Assembly: GCF_007829525.1 (NCBI RefSeq)
Contig: NZ_VLJP01000024.1
Coordinates: forward strand, 8,066 to 41,907
Source: Mesorhizobium sp. J18
GTDB lineage: Bacteria; Pseudomonadota; Alphaproteobacteria; Rhizobiales; Rhizobiaceae
Direction: 5' to 3'
DNA length: 33,842 nucleotides
Positions within the stretch are counted from its first letter, which is position 1. Every line of letters begins with the position of its first letter. The translations under genes and the position numbers were made by a program. Shown here one piece after another: positions 1 through 8,900 of this stretch. Under the pieces are notes generated by a model, which was not told the DNA's origin, did not search any database, and saw only the letters and a program-made list of their open reading frames with translations.

Positions 1-1
1 C

Positions 2-364
2 CTGCTGATGCTTCTCAATGGCCGCATCGCCGGCATCAGCGGCATCGTCGGCAGCATTCTGGGCAAGCGTGGCGAACGTTTCGGTCACGACATCGCATTC
101 GTTGTCGGCCTTCTGTCAGGTCCGCTGGCCTATCGCCTCATGTTCGGTAGCGCGCCGCTGGTAGAGATTACTGCCACGTGGCCGCTGCTGATCATCGCTG
201 GACTATTGGTCGGCTTTGGCACCCGCCTGGGGTCGGGATGCACCTCCGGTCACGGGATTTCCGGTCTGGCGCGGCTATCGCCTCGTTCCTTCGCCGCCGT
301 GTTGACCTTCCTGACAACAGCGATCCTGACGGTCCTCGCGCTGCGCCTTGGAGGCTGGTTATGA
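2..364 (+). CDS. YeeE/YedE family sulfur-transport protein, first half (5' end outside window)
   Basis: The frame is open from base 2, with two Leu codons before the first ATG at position 8, so the gene begins upstream and this is its C-terminal part. The visible protein is hydrophobic with about three membrane segments. It carries GSGCTSGHGISG, the Gly-Cys-Gly-His signature of YeeE/YedE permeases, where the conserved cysteine is thought to handle thiosulfate or other sulfur species. The stop overlaps the next start (ATGA at 361-364), so the two half-size subunits are translationally coupled and probably form one transporter in the inner membrane. The family assignment is firm; the exact substrate is inferred. 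Confidence 0.85.
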   Translation: MLMLLNGRIAGISGIVGSILGKRGERFGHDIAFVVGLLSGPLAYRLMFGSAPLVEITATWPLLIIAGLLVGFGTRLGSGCTSGHGISGLARLSPRSFAAVLTFLTTAILTVLALRLGGWL

Positions 365-789
365 CAAACGCGCTCCGCATCCTGGTCGCCCTCGTTGCCG
401 GCCTTCTGTTCGGCCTGGGCCTTGCCATTTCCGGCATGCTCAATCCAGCCAAGGTCAAGGCCTTTCTCGACATCACTGGCGCATGGGATCCGAGCCTGAT
501 CTTCGTGCTGGGGGCAGGCGTTATCGTCGCCTTCCTCGGCTATCGTCTGGCCTTTGCCCGCAACAGGCCCATGCTCGACAGCCGGCATCATCTTCCCGCC
601 AAGACCCGTATTGACCGACCTCTTATCGTTGGTTCGGCAATTTTCGGCATCGGCTGGGGAATGGCTGGGTTCTGCCCTGGACCAGCAATCGCGTCATTGT
701 CCCTCGGGCTGGCGCCTGCGGTGATTTTCGTGGCCGCAATGCTCTCCGGAATGGTCGTTCACGATCGTTTCGTCGCCCCGAAAGGATAG
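361..789 (+). CDS. YeeE/YedE (DUF6691-type) sulfur-transport protein, second half
   Basis: A 142-residue inner-membrane protein. I chose the ATG at 361 because it overlaps the preceding stop in an ATGA junction; an in-frame start further upstream would run deep into the previous gene. It has about four hydrophobic segments and the motif GMAGFCPGPAIASL, the second-half YeeE signature with one conserved cysteine. Together with the preceding gene it makes a split version of the full-length YeeE thiosulfate transporter. It is followed five bases later by the TauE/SafE gene, so the three genes form one operon. This order is typical of the downstream part of bigR/blh-type operons that detoxify sulfide in rhizobia and plant pathogens; the upstream genes that would prove this lie outside the window. 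Confidence 0.85.
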   Translation: MTNALRILVALVAGLLFGLGLAISGMLNPAKVKAFLDITGAWDPSLIFVLGAGVIVAFLGYRLAFARNRPMLDSRHHLPAKTRIDRPLIVGSAIFGIGWGMAGFCPGPAIASLSLGLAPAVIFVAAMLSGMVVHDRFVAPKG

Positions 790-794
790 CCATT

Positions 795-1573
795 ATGCTG
801 TCCACAATTGGACCGGCGCTCTTCTCTGGCGGCCTTGTCGGGTTTTCCCTCGGTCTCATTGGCGGTGGCGGTTCTATCCTCGCCACGCCGCTTCTTCTCT
901 ACGTTGTCGGAGTCTCGCAGCCACATATCGCCATTGGTACAAGCGCGATTGCCGTATCGATGAATGCATTTGCCAACCTCATTGGTCACGCAAGGAGCGG
1001 CAATGTCCGCTGGCCGTGCGCTTTGGTCTTTGCTGGTGTCGGCACGATCGGTGCCTTGGCCGGATCGAGCCTTGGCAAGCTCATCGACGGTGAACGCCTG
1101 CTCTTCCTCTTCGGTCTCGTCATGCTCGTCGTCGGGGTAATGATGTTGCGCCCCAAGCCCAAGACAGTAGCTCCTGAGCGTACAGTGAACTTGCGCACCT
1201 GCCTGATCACGGCGGGCGTGGCCTTCGCTGCTGGCATTGCCTCCGGCTTCTTCGGTATTGGTGGTGGTTTTCTCATAGTTCCCGGACTGATGCTGGCAAC
1301 CGGCATGCCGATGATCAACGCCATCGGTTCCTCGCTGCTCGCCGTCGGCAGCTTTGGATTGGCGACTGCGCTCAACTATGCCGCTCCGGTCTGGTTGATT
1401 GGCCGATCGCCTTGGAATTCATCGCCGGTGGAGTCCTTGGTGGCGTTTTCGGCATGACGTTGGCCAATCGTCTGTCATCAGGCAAGAATACGCTTAACCG
1501 CATCTTAGCGGCGATCATCTTGGTCGTCGCGCTCTATGTGCTCTACCGTAGCGTGGGCGCGTTCGGGAAATAA
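795..1573 (+). pseudogene. TauE/SafE (TSUP) family sulfite/sulfur exporter, frameshifted
   Basis: The first 199 codons encode a typical TauE/SafE permease: a Gly-rich N-terminal half (FSLGLIGGGGSIL) and the second-half repeat (SGFFGIGGGFLIVPGL) of this internally duplicated family. At about 1386-1391 the frame is lost. Reading on gives an unrelated tail and a stop at 1457. Restoring one base, most simply a G in the CCGG run at 1387-1389, gives LVDWPIALEFIAGG and then GGVFGMTLANRL, ending at TAA 1571-1573. The restored product is about 259 residues, the normal family size. Either the gene is recently inactivated or this is a homopolymer sequencing error. An intact product would export sulfite or organosulfur compounds alongside the YeeE pair. 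Confidence 0.8.
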
Positions 1574-2055
1574 GGGTTGATCGAGCTTTGGCGGCGCATG
1601 GTCTCTTTCTCGCAAAGTACGATCTTCTCATTCATCCCCGTTACGATTGATAACGCCGGTCAAGTCGTCTCGGGTTACGAGGGTGCCCAGTTCGGAGCGC
1701 CCCCCGGACGACCGCCATCAAGAGAATGCGACGGTTCCAGACGCTGCCACCAATGATGGCACAGATGTAAAACCAGGCGTAAGATCGTATGTCCGCCTCT
1801 GCCTGTGATATGGCTCGCCCTACACTGCGCGTCCGAGGGTTGCTTCAACGAGCTGGGGACAGAGGAGCAGTTGAAGGCACACGCTATCCCGGCTGGAAGG
1901 TGATTTGAGAGAGCCTGGAACCGGCTCGGCTTTTTTGCCCTCATCAACCTTTCCTATATGCACGCCATACTATCCTACCATCCCACCTGCCCAGGATTTC
2001 TCTTGTCATCAAGGAATTGAGCTTCAATCTCCAGCTTTTTTGGGGATGAGCGCGC
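1574..2055. other. Gene-poor spacer between the sulfur genes and traG
   Basis: No gene of recognised family is visible on either strand. Short open frames exist, including one on the + strand ending TRYPGWKVI at the stop at 1906-1908, which might be a decayed gene end but cannot be assigned. A weak hairpin (GAGCC at 1911-1915, GGCTC at 1923-1927) is followed by GGC and six T residues at 1931-1936. It could terminate transcription before traG, but its stem is only five pairs. This is where a boundary between the sulfur-gene block and the transfer genes would lie. Confidence 0.4.
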
Positions 2056-4056
2056 ATGTCCGGCACAAAAATCCTCTGGGGCCAAATTACCATCGTCTTC
2101 CTGATCGTGCTGATCTCGGTCTGGTCCGGCACGCAATGGGTCGCCTTCAGGCTCGGTTTCCAGCCTCAGCTCGGCCCAGCCTGGTTCGAGGTAATGGGCT
2201 GGCCGGTCTACTATCCGCCCGCGCTCTTCTGGTGGTGGTATTTCTATGATGCCTATGCCCCGCGCATCTTCGCCGAAGGCGGTATCATCGCGGCCTCCGG
2301 CGGGTTCCTCGCCATCGGTATCGCCATCACCATGTCCGTCATGCGCGCACGCGAGGCGGCCGATATTGACACCTATGGCTCCGCCCGCTGGGCCGAGCGG
2401 CCAGAGATTGAGGAGGCTGGGCTCCTGGGGCCTGACGGTGTGGTCCTTGGAAAGCTCGATCGCGACTATCTGCGCCATGACGGGCCGGAACATGTGCTGT
2501 GCTTCGCACCGACGCGATCGGGGAAAGGCGTCGGCCTCGTTGTCCCCTCGCTGCTCACATGGCCGGGCTCGGCGATCGTCCACGACATCAAGGGCGAAAA
2601 TTGGGAGCTCACGGCGGGTTTCCGTAGCAAACATGGGCGGGTGCTCCTCTTCGATCCGACCAATGCGAGTTCAGCAGCCTACAATCCATTGCTTGAGGTT
2701 CGTCGCGGCGAATGGGAGGTCAGGGACGTCCAGAACATCGCCGATGTGCTGGTCGATCCCGAAGGCTCGCTTGAAAGGCGCAACCACTGGGAAAAGACCT
2801 CACACTCCCTGCTGGTCGGCGCTATCCTCCATGTCCTTTATGCCGAGAAGGACAAGACCCTTGCCGGCGTCGCAGCGTTCCTGTCGGACCCCCGCCGCAC
2901 GATCGAGGCAACGCTGGATAGCATGATGGCCACCAGCCATTTGGGAGAGGCAGGACCGCACCCGGTGGTCGCCTCGACAGCGCGCGAGCTTCTGAATAAG
3001 TCGGACAATGAACGTTCTGGCGTGTTGTCGACTGCCATGTCCTTCCTGGGGCTCTACCGCGATCCCGTGGTGGCGGCCGTCACCTCGCGCTGCGACTGGC
3101 GCATCGAGGACCTGATCGCCGGCGAAAAGCCATCGACACTCTACCTCGTGGTGCCGCCCTCCGACATCTCCCGGACCAAGCCATTGATCCGCCTGGTGCT
3201 GAACCAGATCGGTCGCCGCCTGACCGAAGAGCTGCACTCGGAAAAGCGCAGGCATCGCGTGCTGATGCTGCTCGACGAATTCCCTGCGCTCGGCCGGCTC
3301 GACTTCTTCGAAAGCGCTTTGGCTTTCATGGCCGGCTACGGCATCAAGTCCTTCCTGATCGCCCAGTCGCTCAACCAGATCGAGAAAGCATACGGCCAGA
3401 ACAATGCGATCCTCGACAACTGCCATGTGCGCGTCAGCTTCGCCACCAATGACGAGCGCACCGCAAAGCGTGTCTCCGATGCACTGGGCACCGCCACCGA
3501 AATGAAGGCCATGCAGAACTATGCCGGCAGCCGGCTTGCGCCCTGGCTGGGGCATATCATGGTGTCGCGCTCGGAAACCGCCCGTCAGCTTCTCACGCCA
3601 GGCGAGATCATGCAGCTTCCCCCCGACGACGAGATCGTCATGGTGGCCGGTACACCACCGATCCGGGCGAAGAAGGCAAGATATTTCGAGGACAGCCGAC
3701 TCAACGAGCGCATCCTTCTGCCACCAGACCCCGCAAAACTCGTATTCACGCCCCGGTCGGATGGCTGGTCTGCGCTCAAGCCCGTTGAGCCGGACGAGGC
3801 CCTGATAGCTGCGGCGGAAGAGGCCAGGAAGAAGAAGGAGGACAAGCATAACTCCAGCCTGCGCCGCGAGCCGGAACTGCCCCAGCATGCCGAGATCGTC
3901 CACGAGAAGAAAGAACCCGCGCCTGAGAACGAGTTCAAGATCATGCTCGACGATGACCAAGAGGACAACGCCCGCCAGCGACAGGCGATCCGCCGCCAGA
4001 TGGGCGGTATCGCCCGGCAGGCTTCCCTCAACCCCGATGACGGTATCGAACTGTAA
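2056..4056 (+). CDS. traG: Type IV secretion coupling protein TraG/VirD4 family
   Basis: A 666-residue inner-membrane ATPase that links the DNA-processing relaxosome to the mating channel. Hydrophobic segments lie in the first ~95 residues (about 10-30, 47-63 and 78-95). A Walker A motif, FAPTRSGKGVGLVVP, is at about residue 150 and a Walker B, VLMLLDEFPALGRLDF, at about 402. The C-terminal tail is charged and Lys/Glu-rich. Size and motifs are normal for TraG of Trb-type systems. The ATG at 2056 follows a GGGGATGAG ribosome-binding region. The ribbon-helix-helix gene follows 11 bases after the stop. In related elements trbB normally comes next, but here it is about 16 kb away. No relaxase gene precedes it in the window. 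Confidence 0.97.
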   Translation: MSGTKILWGQITIVFLIVLISVWSGTQWVAFRLGFQPQLGPAWFEVMGWPVYYPPALFWWWYFYDAYAPRIFAEGGIIAASGGFLAIGIAITMSVMRAREAADIDTYGSARWAERPEIEEAGLLGPDGVVLGKLDRDYLRHDGPEHVLCFAPTRSGKGVGLVVPSLLTWPGSAIVHDIKGENWELTAGFRSKHGRVLLFDPTNASSAAYNPLLEVRRGEWEVRDVQNIADVLVDPEGSLERRNHWEKTSHSLLVGAILHVLYAEKDKTLAGVAAFLSDPRRTIEATLDSMMATSHLGEAGPHPVVASTARELLNKSDNERSGVLSTAMSFLGLYRDPVVAAVTSRCDWRIEDLIAGEKPSTLYLVVPPSDISRTKPLIRLVLNQIGRRLTEELHSEKRRHRVLMLLDEFPALGRLDFFESALAFMAGYGIKSFLIAQSLNQIEKAYGQNNAILDNCHVRVSFATNDERTAKRVSDALGTATEMKAMQNYAGSRLAPWLGHIMVSRSETARQLLTPGEIMQLPPDDEIVMVAGTPPIRAKKARYFEDSRLNERILLPPDPAKLVFTPRSDGWSALKPVEPDEALIAAAEEARKKKEDKHNSSLRREPELPQHAEIVHEKKEPAPENEFKIMLDDDQEDNARQRQAIRRQMGGIARQASLNPDDGIEL

Positions 4057-4067
4057 GGGATACGGCC

Positions 4068-4511
4068 ATGCGCGATCGTCTCAACTCCTCCCTTCCAGTT
4101 GCCCTGATCGATCAGGTCGTTGAACTCGCGGCTCGTAAAAAGATCTCGCGATCGTCGGTGGTCGAAGCGGCGCTGGAATCCTTTTTCTCCCCGGACAATA
4201 CCCAGATGCAGGAGGCAGCACTCACAAGGCGTCTCGACCGTCTGTCCCGGCAGGTTGCCCGCATCGAGCGCGATCTCGGGATTTCTGCCGAGACGCTCGC
4301 GCTTTTCGTGCGTTTCTGGCTCACTGTCACGCCCCCCATAGCACCCGATGCTTATTCGGCCGCACAAGCCAAAGGCCGGGAGCGGTTCGAGGGCTTTATC
4401 GACACACTCGGCCAACATCTGCAATCCGGCCGGAGCTTTCTGAAAGAGATTCCCGATGACGTTGGAGCTCAAGCCGCTGACGATAATATGCCGTCCACTC
4501 CCGAACCCTGA
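4068..4511 (+). CDS. Ribbon-helix-helix (CopG-like) protein of the tra/trb locus
   Basis: A 147-residue protein whose first ~45 residues fit a ribbon-helix-helix DNA-binding fold: an N-terminal strand (RLNSSLPVALIDQVVELAAR) and then the helix pair including KKISRSSVVEAALESFF. The middle is an amphipathic region with LTRRLDRLSRQVARIERDL, likely coiled coil or oligomerising. A moderately hydrophobic stretch, LALFVRFWLTVTPP, follows at about 83-96, and the tail is acidic. Proteins of this type lie between traG and trbB in many alphaproteobacterial elements and probably regulate the transfer genes. It starts 11 bases after traG, so it is co-transcribed with it. The cargo block begins just after its stop. 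Confidence 0.85.
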   Translation: MRDRLNSSLPVALIDQVVELAARKKISRSSVVEAALESFFSPDNTQMQEAALTRRLDRLSRQVARIERDLGISAETLALFVRFWLTVTPPIAPDAYSAAQAKGRERFEGFIDTLGQHLQSGRSFLKEIPDDVGAQAADDNMPSTPEP

Positions 4512-4653
4512 TCCGATAACCATCACGGTTGGGCCTCGGGAACGTTGATCCGCGGGACGGCTTTGAAATATGGTATCGCCATTCCGGATATGATTGATTG
4601 CCCTCATTCGGGCGCAGGAGGGCAATCGAGCGTAAACGGATAGTATTCAACGC

Positions 4654-5268
4654 ATGATGCGCCACATCAAAATTGCTCCGACAGTCCTTCGGTCGATCGT
4701 TGCCTACACCTTGGCCGGTGTCGCCTTTTCCGCTGCCCTACTTGGCGGCTATCTCACTCCCGTACCGGGCGCGCTCACGATTGTTCTCCCATTCGCCGCC
4801 GCCTATGCCGTGTTGCTTGCGCTCTCGCGCACTGCAAGGTTTCACGATGCGTGTCGAGAGCGAGGCAACACATTCCCCCGCCTTATCTCCATTCTGCTCA
4901 TCGCAATTGTCCTGCTATGGTCATTGTCCGTGACCGATCTCTTCGATCAGGTATCAGCCCTCAATGACGGCACGCCACTGACGATCAGCTTGCTTCTCGA
5001 CCTCACCGCAGTGGGGCTCCTGATCGTGGCTGCGTTGACCGCCGGACAAGCCCTGTCTGGTCGAGAGGCGCTCGACATAAGCCGCATCCATCCTTTCATG
5101 GCTCTCAATGGGGTTGTGCTCGTATATGCACTGGCGGCAATTCCGATCGCTATTCTTCCTGCCAATCCGAATCCACTCATTCCCATTGCAGCCGCTGGCT
5201 TGATGACGCTTGGCTATCTCCGCGCGGCGATTCACTCGAAAACCGACCCGGCATCACTCTCCGAATAA
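4654..5268 (+). CDS. Polytopic membrane protein of unknown function (about six TM segments)
   Basis: A 204-residue very hydrophobic protein with about six predicted membrane segments, near residues 14-34, 38-58, 75-95, 108-127, 148-168 and 172-190. A short hydrophilic loop with RFHDACRERGNTF lies after the second. I recognise no family motif. There are two adjacent ATG codons, at 4654 and 4657, and no strong ribosome-binding site just upstream of either; a GGAGGG at about 4615-4620 is too far away. It lies alone on the + strand, tail-to-tail with the first ialB-like gene, at the left edge of the cargo. Coding potential is good (long, hydrophobic, GC-rich third positions), but its role is unknown. 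Confidence 0.65.
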   Translation: MMRHIKIAPTVLRSIVAYTLAGVAFSAALLGGYLTPVPGALTIVLPFAAAYAVLLALSRTARFHDACRERGNTFPRLISILLIAIVLLWSLSVTDLFDQVSALNDGTPLTISLLLDLTAVGLLIVAALTAGQALSGREALDISRIHPFMALNGVVLVYALAAIPIAILPANPNPLIPIAAAGLMTLGYLRAAIHSKTDPASLSE

Positions 5269-5330
5269 TCTGGCGCCAGCTCGTATCAGGTCGGGACGTG
5301 AGAATTGTGCAGGCCTCCGTCTTCCCGTCG

Positions 5331-5867
5331 TTAGGCACCGCTCAATACAGCAACACGCGCAAGCGCGGAGGTGAAGCCGGAAAGGGAGATTGAGAAGCCC
5401 AACTCCTGGCCGCTTCCATGGGCCGCTGTGCTGACGTTCAATACGGAGCCCACCCACATCGCCAACATTACATCCTGATTGAAGGTCAGTGGAACCAGGC
5501 AGCCGGCTGGAAGGCAGGTCGAGAACCGTAGGGGCGGCAGGATTTCGCTTTCATCTATGGACAGTGCCACCCCTTGATCGAGATTGAGACCGAAAGGCAG
5601 CACCAGCGTGCCGCTGGCCGCGTTATCCCCCTCGATTGCGGCCAGTTCGATGGCAAGAACCCGCTGCCCGTTGTGGCGATTCACCTGCGTCTGCGCGATC
5701 ACGCAGCGCGCCGCACCCTGGGGTGCCGCGCAGGTGACGGTCCAGTCTCCATGGGTTTCGGTGAGGGACGTGGCGTTGCCGGGAAGGCCCGTCTCCTGGG
5801 CAGCCCCGGCCGAGCTGACGAGAGCGGACAGTATGATGACGGAAAGGATGCGTCCTACTGGAAACAT
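5331..5867 (-). CDS. IalB-family periplasmic protein (copy 1, intact)
   Basis: A 178-residue exported protein of the invasion-associated locus B family. The ATG at 5867 puts a classical signal peptide at residues 1-22 (FPVGRILSVIILSALVSSAG). An in-frame upstream TTG at 5942 would bury it. The mature part has the family pattern: GDWTVTC near residue 46, a second Cys near 55, LPFGLNLDQGVALSID near 91-104, and a CLPAGC pair at 118-123. Two disulfides are therefore likely. It ends in an LSGFTSALARV motif. IalB proteins are periplasmic or surface proteins of poorly known biochemical role, first linked to erythrocyte invasion by Bartonella. The gene lies 86 bases downstream of the first autotransporter on the same strand, separated by a hairpin. 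A broken paralogue sits after the second autotransporter. Confidence 0.85.
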   Translation of the reverse strand: MFPVGRILSVIILSALVSSAGAAQETGLPGNATSLTETHGDWTVTCAAPQGAARCVIAQTQVNRHNGQRVLAIELAAIEGDNAASGTLVLPFGLNLDQGVALSIDESEILPPLRFSTCLPAGCLVPLTFNQDVMLAMWVGSVLNVSTAAHGSGQELGFSISLSGFTSALARVAVLSGA

Positions 5868-5995
5868 AGTTTCATCTTGGGCTTGGGTCAAATATTGCCC
5901 GCCGCTTGAAGATGCAAGCGGCAGGCCAATGTCCTGTCTCAAATGAGGAAAGGTCAGAACCGTACGGCGAGATTCGCCTTGAAGCCGTGATCTTG
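5340..5995. repeat. Long imperfect direct repeat, copy A (ialB copy 1 plus autotransporter 1 3' end)
   Basis: This stretch aligns base by base with 12484-13098, in the same orientation. It covers the ialB gene, the intercistronic hairpin and the last ~40 bases or more of the autotransporter barrel. Long identical tracts are visible, for example the stretches around 5497-5550 and 12630-12685. Similarity continues at protein level through the barrel. It shows that the two modules arose by duplication or by recombination between related loci. Confidence 0.8.
5897..5926 (-). terminator. Intercistronic hairpin between autotransporter 1 and ialB copy 1
   Basis: On the - strand GCCTGCCGCTTG pairs with CAAGCGGCGGGC around the six-base loop CATCTT: a 12-pair stem with one G-T pair. 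It is followed by AATATTT rather than a long T run, so it would terminate only partly or act as an RNA processing or stabilising stem. The equivalent position in module 2 has a hairpin with changed bases and a full T run. Confidence 0.6.
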
Positions 5996-8900
5996 TGCGC
6001 CCGAGGCGAGCTGGCCGGTATAGGAGAAGCCAAGTCTTGCATCAGGGCTGAGGTCGAGATCGAGCCCGGCCTCGATGACGGCGCTACCCTTGGCGATGGG
6101 TACGCCGGCAATCGTGAAGGCATCGCCGGCCGAGAAGGCATGCGTGCTTTCGGGCGTGGTGTCGCCAAAGGCGTACCGCCAGCCGATCATGCCCTTGAGC
6201 GTGGCCCCCATCGTACCGAAGGTCAGGGTGTGCTCGCCGCGCAGGCCGAGCGTGGTGAAGGTCGCGTCGGTGCTGCCGCTGTGGCCGATCAGGGCAGCAT
6301 CTCCTCCCTTTTCCCCGAAGCTGCTGCTGTGCAGGCTGACATTGGCGAGATTGGCGAAGGGCTCCAGCCGGATGCCGTTGCCTGGCTCCAGGCGATAGCC
6401 CAGCTCTCCGAACGCCTGGAAGGTGCCGGCGGAGTAGTCTGCGGTAAGGTGATTGCCGAGACCCGGGATGGCGACGGGGCGGCTGGTGTCGATGTCGTGC
6501 CAGCTATAGGCCACCCCGGTGCGCAGGGCGATGTTGCCCCATTGGGTGCCGCCATAGGCGCCGAGATGATAATTGTCGCTGGAGCCCGAAGACGCCCGGT
6601 CCCCGGCCTTGAAGGTCGAATGGCTGTAGCCGGCCAGAAGACCGAGACGCCAATCACCGATCAGACCGTCGGCGCCGATCAGTAGGCCGCGGGTGTTTCG
6701 GTCGAGGGCGGCGGCATTGCCGTCGCTGTCGCTCGATCCCCAGGAGCCGAAGCCTTGGCTCCAGAAGACGGGACCAATATGGTCGGCAGAGACGGCCACG
6801 GGCGTGTCGCCCGGCCCATAGGCGAGAACGGGAGCCACCGAAGCGCCCGCATCGCCGAAGGCGGCGCGGATACGGTCGTTGGCCGCGTTGCGGATGAAGC
6901 GGCTGTCCTCGATGAGCGCGGTCTTTGCCGAGCCGTGGATCTCGCCCGACAGCGCATCGAAGCTGGCCCGGATCAGGTCGCTGTCATCGGCAAGCTGGGC
7001 AATCGCGTCGTAGATCGCATGGCCGGCGTCAAAGCCGATGCTTTCGACACCGCCAGCCGTGGCGATCTGATTGCGCGTCGCCGCGACAGAAGCGAAATCG
7101 CGATCGTTGCGCGAGAGCTGCAGATCGACCGTGCCCGCCCCGTAGTCGTAGATCAGCTCGGGCGTGAGAAAGGCGAAGTTCGAAATCACATCATCGAACG
7201 AACCAGACAGCCCTCCGCCCGCCGACAGGATCGTATAGGTCGAGCGGATATCGTAATTGCCGTTGGCACCGATATGGGCGACCGCGCCGCCGTCGAGAGT
7301 GGCGGCGCCGGTCACCGCGACAAGATCGCTTTCGTTTCCTTCAGGGTTCACCTCGACCGCAAATCGAGAGCCCGTCTCGAAGACAAGATCGCCGTCGACC
7401 GTCAGCGTGCCGAAGGAGTTTCCCGGCGACAGCGTACCGCCAGAAGCGACCACGACGAGGGATCCGACTCCCGAACCGACGGTGCCCGCGCCGCCGAGAG
7501 TCGCGCCGTCCAGTACATTGAACGAACCGCCGAGCGCGCCATTGCTATCGGCATCGCCAACCAGCAGCGTGCCGGCGCCGATGCTGGTCCTGCCGGAAAA
7601 GCCGGAGCTGTCGCCTGTCAGCACCACCGTTCCTGTCCCGTCGAACGAGAACAGGCCATTCCCCGAGAACGCGCCGCCATAGACCGCGCTTCCGGCATCG
7701 CCAAAGCTGAGTGCGGCGCCCGCGCCGTCCAGCAGGACGTCGCCCGCGAACCGAGCGGCCTCCGTCGCAAGCCTGCCTTCGGAGATGGTCCAGTCGAGGG
7801 TCGAAGCGCCGCCGAGCGTGAGCGTGCCCGCGCCGGCCTTGACCATGGCGCCGTTCGTGCCGCCGAGGCCGGCGATGTCGCCAACGAAGCTGGCATCGTC
7901 GCCCTGATCAAAGCGAACCAGGCCAGCATTGGCGATGCTGCCTAAAATCGAGCCTGCATCGCCGGTTAGCGTTCCGGCCTCGACAAAGGTGTTGCCATAG
8001 GCATTATCGCCCGTGAGCCGCAAGACGCCGTCGCCGCGCTTCACCAGGTCGCCTTCGCCGCCGATCACGCCGGTCAGACCAAGCGTGTCACCATCCGTCA
8101 CCTCGAACGCGCCCACGCCCGCCAAGGTCACAGAACGGCCGGTCTCGAAACTGCTGGTCGCAGACAGCACCCCGCCATTGATAGTGAGCCCACCGGACGT
8201 CGCGCCCAGATTGGCATCTTCGGAGACTTGTAGGGTTCCACCCAAGATGCGCGTGTCGCCTGCATAGCTGTTGTCCCCTGATAGGATCAGCGTGCCGGCC
8301 TGTGTCTTGACGATGCCGCCTGTGCCGGTGATCTCTGTCGCGATCTTGGTGCTGTCGGCCAGCACGCGGATTTCCGAGCCCTCCGGCACGGTCTCAAGGA
8401 CGCCGGAGCCTTCGAGATAGTAGCCTTCATCGACGAATTGCAGGCCCTTGAAGCTCTGTGTGCCCTCGACGGTGATCGTACCGCCATTGAAGCCGCCCGG
8501 CTCGTTCCTGAATACGGCATGATTACCGGCCCAGGTGACGGGGATATCGCCGTCGAGATTGAACCATTGTGCGTTCGTTGAATCCCAGACCCCGTTGCCG
8601 CCCTGCCAATGCTGAAGCGTGTCATTGCCGAGGGTGGCAATGAAAAGGTCGACATTGCCGACGCCGGCCTGGATCTCATAGTCGGCACCGTCGATCGCCG
8701 GTGCGTCCCCGATGTTCAGCCCGTTATCTGTCAGTTCACCCTTATAGGTCATCAGCCGATAATAGCCGAAGCCTGCAATGCCATCGGAGGCATCGTTGCT
8801 CTGCGAAAGGTTCAGCGTGCCGTTCAACGCAAGGTCGCCGGTTACGTCGATCCGGTCGCTGATGCCGGTAGCCGGATCGCCCCCTGCGCTACCAACCTCG

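Noticed and set aside
1675-1947. A 90-codon - strand open frame between the sulfur genes and traG
   Set aside because: No recognisable motif or ribosome-binding site; composition (His/Trp/Cys/Ser-rich) is not typical of a real protein.
2800-4625. Long - strand open frames 2800-3960 and 3585-4625
   Set aside because: Antisense to traG and the ribbon-helix-helix gene, which have clear motifs; composition is typical of GC-rich antisense frames.
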